Of a DNA stretch of 64,000 nucleotides, positions 44,389 to 54,907 are shown piece after piece. Under the pieces are notes generated by a model that saw nothing but the letters and a program-made list of their open reading frames with translations, was not told the origin of the DNA and ran no database searches. The stretch is from Chaetomium olivaceum (Eukaryota; Ascomycota; Sordariomycetes; Sordariales; Chaetomiaceae). The stretch is from the NCBI GenBank assembly GCA_039881045.1, contig JAYWVB010000035.1, positions 248,001 to 312,000 on the forward strand, written 5' to 3'. The position numbers and the translations under genes are program-made. Position 1 is the first letter of the stretch. Every line of letters starts with the position of its first letter.

Positions 44389-45106
44389 TCACTCCTCAGA
44401 ATAGGACTGCTCCGTGTCCAAGTTAAACTTGTGCACATCCCACTTCCCCGTCGCCAAGCTCTGCCCACTCGGCAGCGGCGGCATGCCGCCCGTCAGCTCC
44501 AGCACGCGCTTGGCCGCCTCGACACCGCTGCTCTCCAGATACCCGGCCACGCCCTTCTCCTTCCCCTCCGCCTCGGCCGCCACCAGCGCCTTGGTCCCTT
44601 CCTCCCCGACCAGCTCGACCCTGGGCGCGGCGGCGCTGCCCACCGTCAGCAGCGCGACCTGCTGGGCCTGGCCCACGATGCTGGGGCGCGGGTAGGCGCG
44701 GCGGGCGTCGCGCTTCCAGTAGGGGTTGTCGGCGATGTCGCCCGCGGGCACGGTCACCGGGTCGTCGTAGAGCTTGGGGTCGTTGCTGCCCGGGGCGGGG
44801 ACGCGGTTGTAGGGGTTGAGCGGCACGCCGTTGGACCGGTTCGGGTCGATGGCGGTGGCCCGCCGGATGCGCTCCCAGATGCCGGTGGATTGGAGGGTGT
44901 ATTTCTGTTGTGGGGGAGAAAGGGAGGGGGAGGGGTTAGACTATGGTCAAATTCGAGAGAGATGGGATTCGTGAAATGGGGCACTGGTCGGGGTATGGCG
45001 AGGGATAACTGTTCCTGTCTGGCGATTGGGTGCTTGCAGTTGGTAAACTCACCTTGGTGATGCTGACGGCTTCGCCAGCAGCCTTAGCTGCCACTTTGGA
45101 CGCCAT
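44389..45106 (-). CDS. nuo21.3: NADH:ubiquinone oxidoreductase 21.3 kDa subunit (complex I)
   Basis: Accessory subunit of mitochondrial complex I known from Neurospora. Exon 1 45106-45053 encodes MASKVAAKAAGEAVSITK; intron 45052-44905 (GTGAGTT...CAACAG); exon 2 44904-44389; 189 residues. Diagnostic segments: KYTLQSTGIWERIRRATAID, PNRSNGVPLNPYNRVPAPGS, DPVTVPAGDIADNPYWKRDA, VALLTVGSAAAPRVELVGEE and TGGMPPLPSG. The C-terminus is FNLDTEQSYSEE. I chose the ATG at 45106 because it matches the known short N-terminus; an upstream in-frame CTG/GTG is not needed. The frame is fully intact. Confidence 0.93.
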
Positions 45107-46240
45107 GGTGGGCAGCACTAGCGAATGTATAGACAGATACCGACCGGGTCAAGTTGCTCGAATATCGAATGAGCTCGATCGGCTTTCCAGGTGAGCACTC
45201 AACAAGGTGGCCCGGGCGTTGGTGGCCTTGGCTTCAAAGCTCCAGGGCCCTTCGAAAGGCCGGGGTTCAGCCGGCTGATGAACGCATTGACCACTCGGAT
45301 GAAGAATGGATGGGTCCAGAATTCCAGAAGTCACAGGGTTGGCATGGACCACATCCCCCTACACAAGTTAGTGTCGGCCCTGGGAAGACGGAAGGACGGA
45401 AGCTCGTTTTTGTTCTTTCCGAAGAAGAGAAACCGGTCTGACAAGACCGAAATTACACCATCTCACATGACTGCAGACTCTTCATTTCACTCAGCAATGG
45501 TTTGGTTGCCAGGCTACGGATACGATGGAAATTGGAGATGGCGTACACAGTAGTTACAAGTACAGTGTATGGGTGTATGAACATGTACGAAGTATTTCAT
45601 AACATTTCATATCAGGCTTAACACGCGTTGTGTTGTGACTTCTGAGGTTGCAACGGGGGGACGGAGAGACGGGAGGTTTGACTTTAACTCGTCCGGCGGT
45701 GGTTACGACCAAATTCCCCTTCCCCTTCCCCCAACTCCCCGCTCCTCTTGTATTTGTTTGGGGATACACAGCTGCGGGCGAGGCTGCTGGGCTGTCCCAG
45801 GTCACCCCGTATCTGGCTGACCTTCCAGCTGTCACCCTGCCCTGGCCTGCCCTGGACCGGACCGGCATGGAACTTCCCACGGACCCTTTTTTTGCTCCTG
45901 CCCTGCCCGTGCTTCCAGGTTGCTTGTGCTCTGCCGCAGCGGAGCTCCATCGCAACCGAACCCCCCTCCCCTGGGCCTGGCCTCCTCTGGGGCCGTACCC
46001 TTCTCTGATTGGTCAGCGCCTGCGCAACCAGCTCAACGTCCTGTTTACCACCCCAAGCTCCCGACTTCATCTCTTTCCATCTTTCTTCTCCTTCTTGCCG
46101 CCAGCATTCCACTTTCATCCTATCGTGGTCGCAACCCATTGGCGACCCTCATCCCGTAGACTTTCATCATCCATTAACCACTTCTCTATCCCTCCTGTAA
46201 GCTGTAAGCTGCGCGTAACCCTACCTTTTCATCGCCCATC
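45107..46240. other. Divergent intergenic region
   Basis: 1.1 kb between the divergent starts of the complex I subunit gene and the peroxiredoxin gene. A long plus-strand open frame (from 45648) runs into the peroxiredoxin gene in the wrong frame and is not supported. The 46030-46235 part is pyrimidine-rich and probably the peroxiredoxin leader. Confidence 0.4.
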
Positions 46241-47305
46241 ATGCCTATGGAACTGCGCAAGCGCAAGGAGGCTCCCGCGCCTCCGCCCGCCCCGGCCCCC
46301 AAGAAGACCACCAAGACGGCTAAGGCGACGAAGCCGGCCAGCACCGCGACCAAGGTCAAGGAGGCCGTCAAAGAGAAGGTCGCCGCCGTCGTTGCCAGCA
46401 CCACCAATGGCTCGTCCGACGCTGCCAAGCCCGCCGTCGGCGACACCATCAACCTCGACGGCTTCGGCGGCGAGATCGAGACCAACGAGGGCGTCAAGAC
46501 CACCCTCAAGGCGCTTGTCGACGAGAGCAAGGCCGGCGTGGTGCTGTTCACCTACCCCAAGGCCTCCACTCCAGGATGTAAGCCAACCCATCTCCATCTC
46601 CAACCTATCACCCTCCCCCTTCTACCAACATAACATATACACGCACACCCCCCCACAACCAAGAAAACCGAACCCATCACCCTTAACACCCACACACACA
46701 CACACGCGCGCCATCCTAACCTCTCAAACCCCCCAAAAAACAGGCACCAAACAAGCGTGCCTCTTCCGCGACGCCTACGCCACGCTGAGCACCGCCTCGG
46801 GGCTCGCCCTGTACGGGCTCTCCTCGGACTCCCCCAAGGCCAACACCACCTTCCGCACCAAGCAGCGCCTGCCCTACCCGCTGCTGTGCGACCCGGCCGC
46901 GACGCTGATCGCCGCCATCGGCCTGCAGAAGACGCCGCGCGGCACCGTCCGCGGCGTGTTCGTGGTGGACAAGACCGGGAAGGTGCTCGCTGCCCAGGGG
47001 GCGGGCCGGACAAGACGGTCGAGGTGGTCAGGGAGGTGGTGGAGGGGTTGAAGGGGGAGAAGGGTGAGGAGGAGACGGGGGGTGATGCGGCTGAGGGTGG
47101 TGAGAGTGGTGAGAGTAAGGAGGAGGAGAAGTCTAAGCCGGAAGAGGAGGCGGAGGCGGAGACGGAGAAGAAGGAGCCCGAGTCGAAGGATTTGCCTGTG
47201 AGGGAGGCCAATGGTGAGGCGAAGGGTGAGGAGAAGGAACAGGAGAATGGGAAGGAGGAGGAGACCGAGGAGGCTAATGGAGAGGGTGAGAAGAAGGAGG
47301 AGTAG
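46241..47305 (+). CDS. PrxQ/BCP-type thiol peroxidase (Dot5-like)
   Basis: Thiol peroxidase reducing peroxides via a peroxidatic Cys; the fungal Dot5 branch is nuclear. Exon 1 46241-46577, intron 46578-46743 (GTAAGCC...AAACAG), exon 2 46744-47305. The N-terminus MPMELRKRKEAPAPPPAP with KKTTKTAKATK is basic, NLS-like. The AhpC/TSA domain follows: VGDTINLDGFGGEIETNEG, VVLFTYPKASTPG then CTKQACLFRDAY (peroxidatic Cys, second Cys five residues later), LYGLSSDSPKANTTFRTKQR, YPLLCDPAATLIAAIG and RGVFVVDKTGKVLAAQ. One frame change lies in the G-rich run 46997-47006; adding one base restores a 299-codon frame. The last about 80 residues form a highly acidic Glu/Lys tail not present in bacterial BCP. 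Confidence 0.88.
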
Positions 47306-47591
47306 AGCAGTTAAAAGGATGGGGTTTGTGGTTGGTGACGGCAAAAGGACAGGTAACAAGGGTAATCTGTACTTTGGGGATTTCCTTGCTTGAATGGCTT
47401 CTGCTATGCTTTGCTTGGCTGGATGTTTCGGGTCGAAAAAGGGCAACCGGGAACTGTCTGTATATACTATCTCTTTGAATCTTCCTTTTTCTGATAGCAA
47501 TTGGAGTTGGTATCTCTCTCTACCTTGATCAAACTGTCGAGAGACAGCTCAACCTTTCCCACGGCGAGCAGCCCGGTTTGTCTTTTATCTC

Positions 47592-48115
47592 TCATGGCCG
47601 GCGCGTCTTGTCCTCATACTGCTGCTGCTGCTGGGAGTGCTGGTGATCTCGATGGCTTATTTTCTGTGCCCAGTATATCAGCATATAATGGAACGAGGGA
47701 AAAGAAAAATGGAAAAGAAAAAAGAAGAAAAAAAAAAAAAAAGGAAAGATAAATAGGAAACGAGCAACTGTAAAACAAAAGACAACAGCACAGCACAGCT
47801 ATCCTTCTACCCGAGTAACCAAAACCAAGCAAAAAGCACACTCACAGCATTCCTCCTCGCTGCGCGAATTGACGACTGCGTGTAGCTGTGACCAACCAAA
47901 TCAGCACACTGTGCATTCAAGTCATATTTTGCTTGAGCAGTGGTAGCATTCTCACAAGAACAACAGCCCAGCCATGGTGAAGGCGGCCACCGGCGCCATG
48001 ATGGTCTGCATCAGGTCAGGGAGTCAGCGCTGCACTCTTGCGGAATTGATGGGATTGTATTTAGTTACGGTATCTGTAAATAAGTAGGTACCTTTGGATT
48101 GATATTACGAGACAT
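47592..48115 (-). CDS. Small single-pass membrane protein, 61 residues, four exons
   Basis: Too short for simple open-frame calling but strongly supported by splice structure. Exons 48115-48092, 48005-47956, 47885-47846 and 47663-47592, all with GT-AG borders and compatible phases (24+50+40+72 nt). The product begins MSRNINPKTIMAPVAAFTMA, continues GLLFFYTQSSIRAARRNA and ends KISHRDHQHSQQQQ with a basic tail. One hydrophobic helix (residues about 9-27) is followed by a basic stretch, the layout of small mitochondrial or ER tail proteins conserved in ascomycetes. The first three exons are convincing. The acceptor of exon 4 is the best of several behind a T-rich tract and is less sure. No function assigned. 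Confidence 0.6.
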
Positions 48116-49114
48116 GTCTCATTCTCTGCTGGCTGGTATGCGTCAACTCAACAATCATGGTAGTTAAACCGAGATTCGGATGTTTGGATTTGAGTGCGCT
48201 TGGGTGGATGGTGCTTGGTGTTCGCCAAAATATTTGGTCAGGGGGTTCTGGGGCTCACTGGTAGCTTAACGGATCAAAGACACCATCTAACTCGCAACGG
48301 ACAACCGAAATCAATTCTGTGATGTTGATAGGTTGTAGATAAGGGGCTCATAAGCAATTCGTTAATTGATCAAGCAGAGCAACGCTGTCACAAATATCTA
48401 CATAAAGTTTGCAATACGCTGCCAGCTGTTGAATACACCTCACATTTCCCATCCCCCTCACCTCCTGTCTATCAATGCATATATGTACAAGTACACTTCA
48501 CAGAGCCAAAACCATCGTAAAGCCCTATCCACCTTCCCAGCCCCAAGGGTATGCATGCCCCCCCGCCCAGTACAGCACCACACGGTCCCGTGCAGTGCTG
48601 TGTTTACAAACACAAAGCAAAAAGCCCAAAATGAAAAGGCTCCCTTGAAAAAAATCAGCCGCCCGGTTCCCAGTGCCCTTGATCGGAGATGCCTGTCCAT
48701 AGGTTTGTCTGGCCGCCCAAGAGAAAAGAAAAGGCAAGAAAAAAAAAACCCATCCCTGTGGTGGATAAGAAAACGGATACCGCTTGCTGCTTGCTGCTTG
48801 CTGCTGCTTGCTTGCTTGCTGATTCGGTCGCCAAAGACAACTGCCCGCCCGCCCCGGTCTATTGTTGCATCGCACTCGCTGCTCTTCCAAATGGGGGTAT
48901 CGTATCGTGTCAAGAGAACTGAGATTTCCCTGTCGCGGCTGTCATCGTCGAGACTAGGGAACTGATAGATGGATGTGGGAGGGTAGGGCATCCCTTGCAC
49001 AACCATGCGCTAGGAAGGGCCCAGGAGCAACAGGAAATGGTGAAAAGGTGATTCGCATCGACTTCTTTGAAAAAAGGTGGCTGTTTAGAGTTTGAGAAGT
49101 GGCTCCCTCTCAAC
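48116..49114. other. Intergenic region
   Basis: Upstream DNA of the small membrane-protein gene and downstream of the carrier gene. It has a GCTT/GCTGCTT microsatellite around 48781-48822. No gene supported. Confidence 0.45.
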
Positions 49115-50482
49115 TCATGCCCCCGGAACCCCCCCCTTCAGCAACTGAAGCTTCTCCTTCCCATCTAGTCGCACATGATTGAGGTGGCGCATCACGTACT
49201 CATACGTGAGCATGGTGACAGTAGCGGCTGGCACGGCACGCATCATGTTGGTACCCAGCCCTGCGTAGAATGCCCGCCACCCCTCCTCCCGAAGCATTGT
49301 CCGGACTGTAGAGACAATGCCCTTGTACTTGGGCCCAGGCTGTGGTTGCTGAGACGCACCGTTGACCCCTGGTTGCACGCCTCCCATACCTTCCATGTAT
49401 TCGTGTCCCGGGATCGGTCGCCGTTGGGTCTGCAACCTTGTGCGGATGACCTCGTGTGGATACGTCGCACTGCTGGCGAGGATCTTGGACATGATCGACG
49501 CCGAGAGGATGCCGAACCAGTGTGCCTTGTCGTCTTGGCCTGCCTCAGGCGCTGCACCCATGCCCCGGCCGGTGAACTTCACCTTGAGGTACTCGTATGC
49601 AGGAAACTGGACGGCGACGTGGGTGAGCCCGAGAAGAGCCGGTGTGAGGCCGGAGTAAAACGACAGGATGCCCTCTGTCGTGTACATCTTGCGAGCGGCA
49701 TCCAATGTCGACCTGTAGTGCCATGGCTGATGTAGTGTTGGTCGTGATGTCGGTGTATTGGCCCCCTTAGGGAAGAGTGAGAACTGTGTCCTGTCGTGGC
49801 TTGTTGACTGTGACATCAGACGGGTTTTGATAACCCATATCGGGTTCGTGACTATGGTGCTGCTGCCCCCTGCTATGATGGACGACCAAAAGTTGACCAC
49901 GAATGAGTTGTCTGCAGAGCTTAGTTAGCAACCAAGTCGACTTTCCCGTCCAAGGGCAAGCAACCTACTGTGATATTCACCCAAAAAAAGCTTCGACTTG
50001 TTGTAGACTGTAAACCATACCGCCCAGGTCGGCAGATATCCCATTATGATGGGCCCCAGGCCCCTGTACAGCCCCCTGAGCCCTTCCTGATTCCATATCA
50101 CACTTGCTGTCCCGAATAAGCCCTTGTAAATCCTCGGGTGCCCTGCCCCGTGTCTTGCAAACCCGCCCTGTGCCTGCAACTTGGTCTTGATGACGTCGAG
50201 CGGGCAGGTGACGATTCCCGATGTGAAGCCACCTATTGCGCCCGACAGCGCATTGAACTGGGAATCCGAGGCGTTGATAGCCCATCGCTCCTTGAGTGTG
50301 AGCTGGACCGGGTCCGGCATCGCTTCGCCAGCTGCTAAACCTGCCAAGTCTGCCCCCGCGATGATGAATCCGCCGACCGAGACTGCGATACCTGGGAGCC
50401 AGGCAATGCTAGCCCATATTCCGCCCCCGATGTAGGCGCAGGTTGTCCGTGGGGAGATAGGTGGTGTTCGTCGTGAGACATG
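49115..50482 (-). CDS. Mitochondrial carrier family protein, NAD+ transporter-like (Yia6/Ndt1 type)
   Basis: Six-helix solute carrier of the mitochondrial inner membrane; the sequence is closest in my judgement to the NAD+/pyrimidine carrier branch. The three carrier repeats carry PLDVIKTKLQAQ, NPIWVIKTRLMSQS and YPHEVIRTRLQTQR. Repeat 1 also has EGLRGLYRGLGPIIMGYLPT, repeat 2 TEGILSFYSGLTPALLGLTH and repeat 3 EEGWRAFYAGLGTNMMRAVP. The last exon is 49911-49115; an intron 49968-49912 (GTAGGTT...CTCTGCAG) joins GEYHN to NSFVVNFW. The N-terminus is uncertain: ATG 50482 gives MSHDEHHLSPHGQPAPTSG, but the helix-containing part IAWLPGIAVSVGGFIIAG lies in another frame, so a one-base error or a different start in 50385-50482 is needed. 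Confidence 0.82.
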
Positions 50483-51709
50483 CCGCCTTCGAGGAGGGGC
50501 AAGATTGTAGTCGTCGGGGGGGTGGTTTGGGGTGTGGTTTGCAAACGCTCCTTCGATTTCGGGTTTGCTCGAGGGTCGCAGGTTCCAAATTGGTAGAGGT
50601 CTCGGTTTATTGTAGCAGCCGAGGTGATATCATCGAGGGGCTGTGACCAGTGTAATTCTGTGCCTGCGATTCCCTCTGATGCCGATGTGCGGGGAAGGCG
50701 CCCGCGCAGGCAGGGGATCGTGACTTCTAGCGATTGTCACTTCTCATGGACTCAGATGCGGGGGCGCACTGGGCGGGCGATGGGATATCCAAGTTCGGCT
50801 TGGAATATCTGGGCGTGCGAGTGCGCCCGATGGTTAAGAAACTGGGTTGAGAGTTTGGAGGGCAGGTGGGTGAGACTTTGAAAGGGAAATGCGCTTGGCA
50901 AGTGCGGGTGGGCCGCTGCGGCGGATTGCACAATCGGCGGACGCTGCGGAAAGCCGGTGAGCGCCGATGGAGGCTGGCTTTCCCCGGCTCAGGATTGAAC
51001 TCTGTGTTGTACTCTGCGCTGGAGTTGCGGTCTACCAATGAAGGGTCTCGCTAATGGGTCTGGTCATGGGCCGATTCGGAGGGTGAATTCCTTCGTGTCA
51101 TGCAACAATTGCGTTGCGGACACCAACTAGTGAGCACGAGGGCAGTCGATGGTTGAGATACCGAGGTGGTCTGCAGCGGGCGTTCGGGTTGCACTCTGCA
51201 GTGTCCGAAAAAGGAATGCGAACCGTTAAGGGTGTAAGAGTAGAAGGGTCTTGATTGATGCAACCGTCTTTTGCGTTGTAACTCACTACCAACAATTGTC
51301 CAGAGGGATTGGATAAAATTGGTCGTCACTGCTGTTCTATGCTCTTGCAAGCTTGAAGCATATATTGAGTGCTTCAAGCTTGCCGATCCCCCGTGAGCAG
51401 CGCCTTTTGACGTTATCAACAAAAAGCAGCAAGAATTCTTGTTCCTGCTGACCCATTACCTCATAGCATTGCGTGGTTGCCCGTTGGGGATTCGGGGTTG
51501 GGGTTGTGTGGTGGTGTAACATACATACATACATACATACCTTACATGAGCTTCCCTTACGTTACGCCGTACCATCCCGAAGATTCAGGCATCAAACCAG
51601 GCAGAAACGGTAATTCCCGGGACAGCTTCGAAAGCGAAGGTCTGCATTTCGCGGCAATTTGGAATTCAGAAGCTCAACACGCCCCCGCGAATCACTCACA
51701 ACCGCCGCT
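50483..51709. other. Divergent intergenic region carrier/QCR7
   Basis: No gene supported. A CATA/ATAC tetranucleotide run lies at about 51520-51541. A tRNA-like B box near 50990 was examined and rejected. Confidence 0.45.
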
Positions 51710-52233
51710 ATGTCTGTCGCGCCGTCCCTCTACAATGCCGTCTCCAAGCGGCCTTGGCTTGCCAACATGCTCAAGCCGCTCGCCGGCTGGTATGTCAGCG
51801 CCGCCGGCTACCGTCAAATGGGCCTGAGGTGCGTTGGACCTTTCCTTCTAGCCCACCACCTACCCTACCCTCTTCCCCCACCACACCAATTGCTCCCGAA
51901 CCACGAACTACCCCCCCAATCACCCGCCAATTGGCAGACCCAACAACCAAAACTAACCCTCCCCAACCAAACAGGGCCGACGACCTCCTCGTCGAAGAAG
52001 ACGAGGCCGTGCTCAAGGCGCTGACCCGCCTCTCGCCCAAGGAGAGCTACGACCGCATCTACCGGATCCGGCGGGCGACGCAGCTCAGCCTGCAGCAGAA
52101 GATCCTGCCCAAGAACGAGTGGACCAAGCCCGAGGAGGACGTCCCTTACCTCTCGCCCATCCTCGAGCAGATCTACGCCGAGTCCAAGGAGAAGCTCGCG
52201 CTGGATACCTTGACGGTGTTGAAGAAGCACTAA
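51710..52233 (+). CDS. QCR7: Ubiquinol-cytochrome c reductase subunit 7 (complex III)
   Basis: 14-kDa matrix-facing subunit of the bc1 complex. Exon 1 51710-51828, intron 51829-51974 (GTGCGTT...CAAACAG), exon 2 51975-52233; 125 residues. The N-terminus MSVAPSLYNAVSKRPWLANM is followed by LKPLAGWYVSAAGYRQMGLR, DDLLVEEDEAVLKALTRLSP, KESYDRIYRIRRATQLSLQQ and ILPKNEWTKPEEDVPYLSPI. It ends LDTLTVLKKH, all typical of the family. The reading frame is intact, and the length matches the usual 122-128 residues. Confidence 0.95.
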
Positions 52234-53407
52234 GAGCAGTGCCCCGACTCGAGCTGTACGGGCCATGGGATGGGGGGGGGGAGGGAGTTGCGGGAGGTGC
52301 GGGATGCTTGTCGTACCTTGGGAGAGGGAGCAAGGTTCGGTCAGGTGCAGAACTGTACTTTAGGGAAGGGGAGTCGGTCATACCGCGCGAGGAAGTGGTA
52401 GGGAAGGCGACGAAGAGAAGAAATAGAGCTACCGCCGTTATTCGCGAGGACGAGTTGGCATGTATGTGTATAGACTCTGGTGCGCCCCGTCAACAAAGCT
52501 CGCTCGCCCCTCTACTTTGTGTCCTTACAGCATCCGGCTTGATGAGGATTGATTCAACTGGCCCATATCGCCGCTTCACCATGAGTCCTAAGGGCCGAGT
52601 TCCCTTATGAAGGCAACTAGGGCTTCGTGCTATATCTACTGCGTGTTCCAATACTTTAGCTTTTTATTTTTACGCAAGTTCTTCTCAGTAAGTCAGCCGT
52701 GGCCTGTTGAATACGTCACAATAATATGGCCGCCCTACTCTCCTCGCCGCCAGCCGGAAATATGTATTTGTATTGCAAGGACCCCATTCTACGCCAAAGA
52801 AAACCGCACCGACGAGCAGAGGCAATAGGCCCCAACCGAACTCAATCAAGCGCAGTGAAACAGACTCCTAACATCATCCAACCATCCATCCATAAAAGCA
52901 GCAAGCTGCTGCCCTAATGAACCCCTTAAAAGCAGCCACCACCGATTTTCCTACATGTGTATGTAGCGTTGAATATTCCAATTCAACCCCCCCTTCATAC
53001 ACAATCCTACCAACACCCTATACCAACCAGCAGTTGCATTAGGAGGCGCCCGCCTCGGTTTTCGTTCCGAAATGCGCGTGACAGGGTCAAGAAAGATGAA
53101 AATGAAGCCAACCCAAAGAAGACCTCAGGAGGTCAGCTCGGGGTTGTCGAGTGCTATGCCACTTCATGATTTTGTCGCTTCCAAAATAGAATAAACAGAG
53201 CGAAGAAGATGCAAAACAAGGAAGAGAATAAACAAAAATCCCGTCTTAACCGCCTAACGCCTGTCCCCCAAGCTGGTGCGGGGGTTCTGTTTCGATATGC
53301 GTCGTGGGCTCGTACAATAAACCAGGGGAACATGGCTTCCCCTGGGGACCGACTTCACGGTTGGTTGGTTTCCGTGGGACGGATCGGGGAGAGAAAGTAT
53401 TGGCGGT
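52234..53407. other. Convergent intergenic region
   Basis: 3' flanks of QCR7 and the MNN9-like gene; no gene or structured element recognised. Confidence 0.4.
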
Positions 53408-54907
53408 TTATACGTTTCCGCCCTTCTCGTCGGTGTCGATATGCCAGACGACGTAGTTGGGCAGACCGTAAACGCCATACCCAGCACGCTTGGCCATCTT
53501 CGCAAAGCCTTCCGTCTCTGCCTGGTTTTCGAAGGCGTAGCACGGAAAGTTGATCCCTGTATCGTGTGAGCAAACTGCTGACGACCTCGGGAGAGTTACC
53601 ACCTACCTGATCTGTGCACGTCAGCCTTGACGATAATGTTGACGCCGCCGACGCCGTCCAACTCGATTTCCTCATCCTTGTTGTCGCGCCAGTCGCCCAT
53701 CCTGGCCATGTACGTCCGCCCGGTATCGAACTCTCTATAACCTGGAGCAGGGTTAGTTTACCTCTACGTGGGGCGACACACCGATTAGAAGAAACATACC
53801 CTCGACAAGGATGGTATCCTTGTCTAGGCTCGCAGCGAGCTTGCGAGCTTTGTCGGACTCGACCCACGAGTTGTAGTCGACTACATCAAGGGTTAGCTGA
53901 AGCCCTTGCACGGAACATAGACCAAGAACTCACATCTGCCTTCAATATCGCGGCCGTCCTGATAGCGGTGGAACCAGATATCTGCAGCTGGTCAGCCCCT
54001 ATATCAAAACAAATTCTTTGGCGGGTGTCCATACTCGGAACGAGAACATCCCGGTCATGGGCAATGAAATCCTCAATAATCTTCTCAGGGCTGTCGACGA
54101 TATCCGCATCTCTCCAGTACACCCACGAATGCTCAGGCTTGAGCGCCGTGTACAAGAGGTAGTTTCGGGCCCTGCCCAAGGCTTTGCGCCGCGGGCCCTG
54201 GGCCTTGAAGCCGTGGCGGTCCTCCACATCCTGGCTCAGCGTGACCCCGAAATCCTTCTCTATCACCGTTGCGCTCCTGAAGGGGACACTGTCTGGGCGC
54301 TTCTGAATCCGGTCGAGCTCAGCGGCGAGAACGGCCAGTGTGTCGTCGGTGGTGTCGCTGACGAGGAAAGCAAGGTCGATAAGGTGGTGGGGGTAGCTCA
54401 GCTTGGCGACGAGCTCAAAGTATTTGGAAAGGTACCGAGAGGCGTCCTTGAGGGGGGTGAGGATGAGGACTCGTTCGTTGTTCTGCACGGCCTTGGTCGT
54501 CGACTTGATGGGGTTCAGGTCGACGTGCTGGATGGTGGACGAGTTGATCTCGAGCGGCGCATGGTGGTTGAAGATGACGGGGGTGCTAAGGTGGGATGTC
54601 CATGACGCTTGCTCATTCGGCGTCATCTCCATAGGGGGTTTCGAAGGGCCCCAGCAGTAGAACCTGTTGAGTGGGGTGTTAGCGATAAGCAAATCGGCAC
54701 CGGGGGAAGATATTGTGAGGCGGGGAAGTCGGACCTTTGCATATCGGGCGCAGAGCTTCTGATGCCTCGCCATAGCAAGACTATTATGCCGGTGAGGGCG
54801 AGGAGAAGCAGGAACCGCGACCTGGTGAACAAGACCCATATTGCCCTCGTTGGTGGTAGATTTGATCTTGCAGCTTTCCAGCTGACGCCGCCCTTAGGAA
54901 GTAGCAT
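53408..54907 (-). CDS. MNN9: GT62 alpha-mannosyltransferase, Mnn9 subunit of mannan polymerase
   Basis: Type II Golgi membrane glycosyltransferase extending N-glycan outer chains. Six exons: 54907-54735, 54663-54035, 53981-53934, 53880-53800, 53741-53607 and 53556-53408, all GT-AG; 404 residues, no frameshift. An N-terminal cytosolic tail precedes the anchor FLLLLALTGIIVLLWRG. The Anp1/GT62 domain shows NERVLILTPLKDASRYLSKY, HLIDLAFLVSDTTDD, RARNYLLYTALKPEHSWVYW and RDADIVDSPEKIIEDFI (D-x-D metal site). Then come VPNIWFHRYQDGRDIEGRFD, ELDGVGGVNIIVKADVHRSG, FENQAETEGFAKMAKRAGYG and VYGLPNYVVWHIDTDEKGGN. The RYQDGRDIEGRFDYNSW segment points to Mnn9 rather than Anp1 or Van1, though that sub-assignment is from memory. 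Confidence 0.92.

Noticed and set aside
45648..47051. 467-codon plus-strand open frame
   Set aside because: Overlaps the peroxiredoxin exons and intron mainly in a wrong frame; conserved Prx segments are read only where the frames coincide in exon 2.
50970..51060. tRNA-like B-box (AGTTCAATCC on the minus strand)
   Set aside because: The flanking bases do not pair into a T stem and no acceptor or D arm can be formed.
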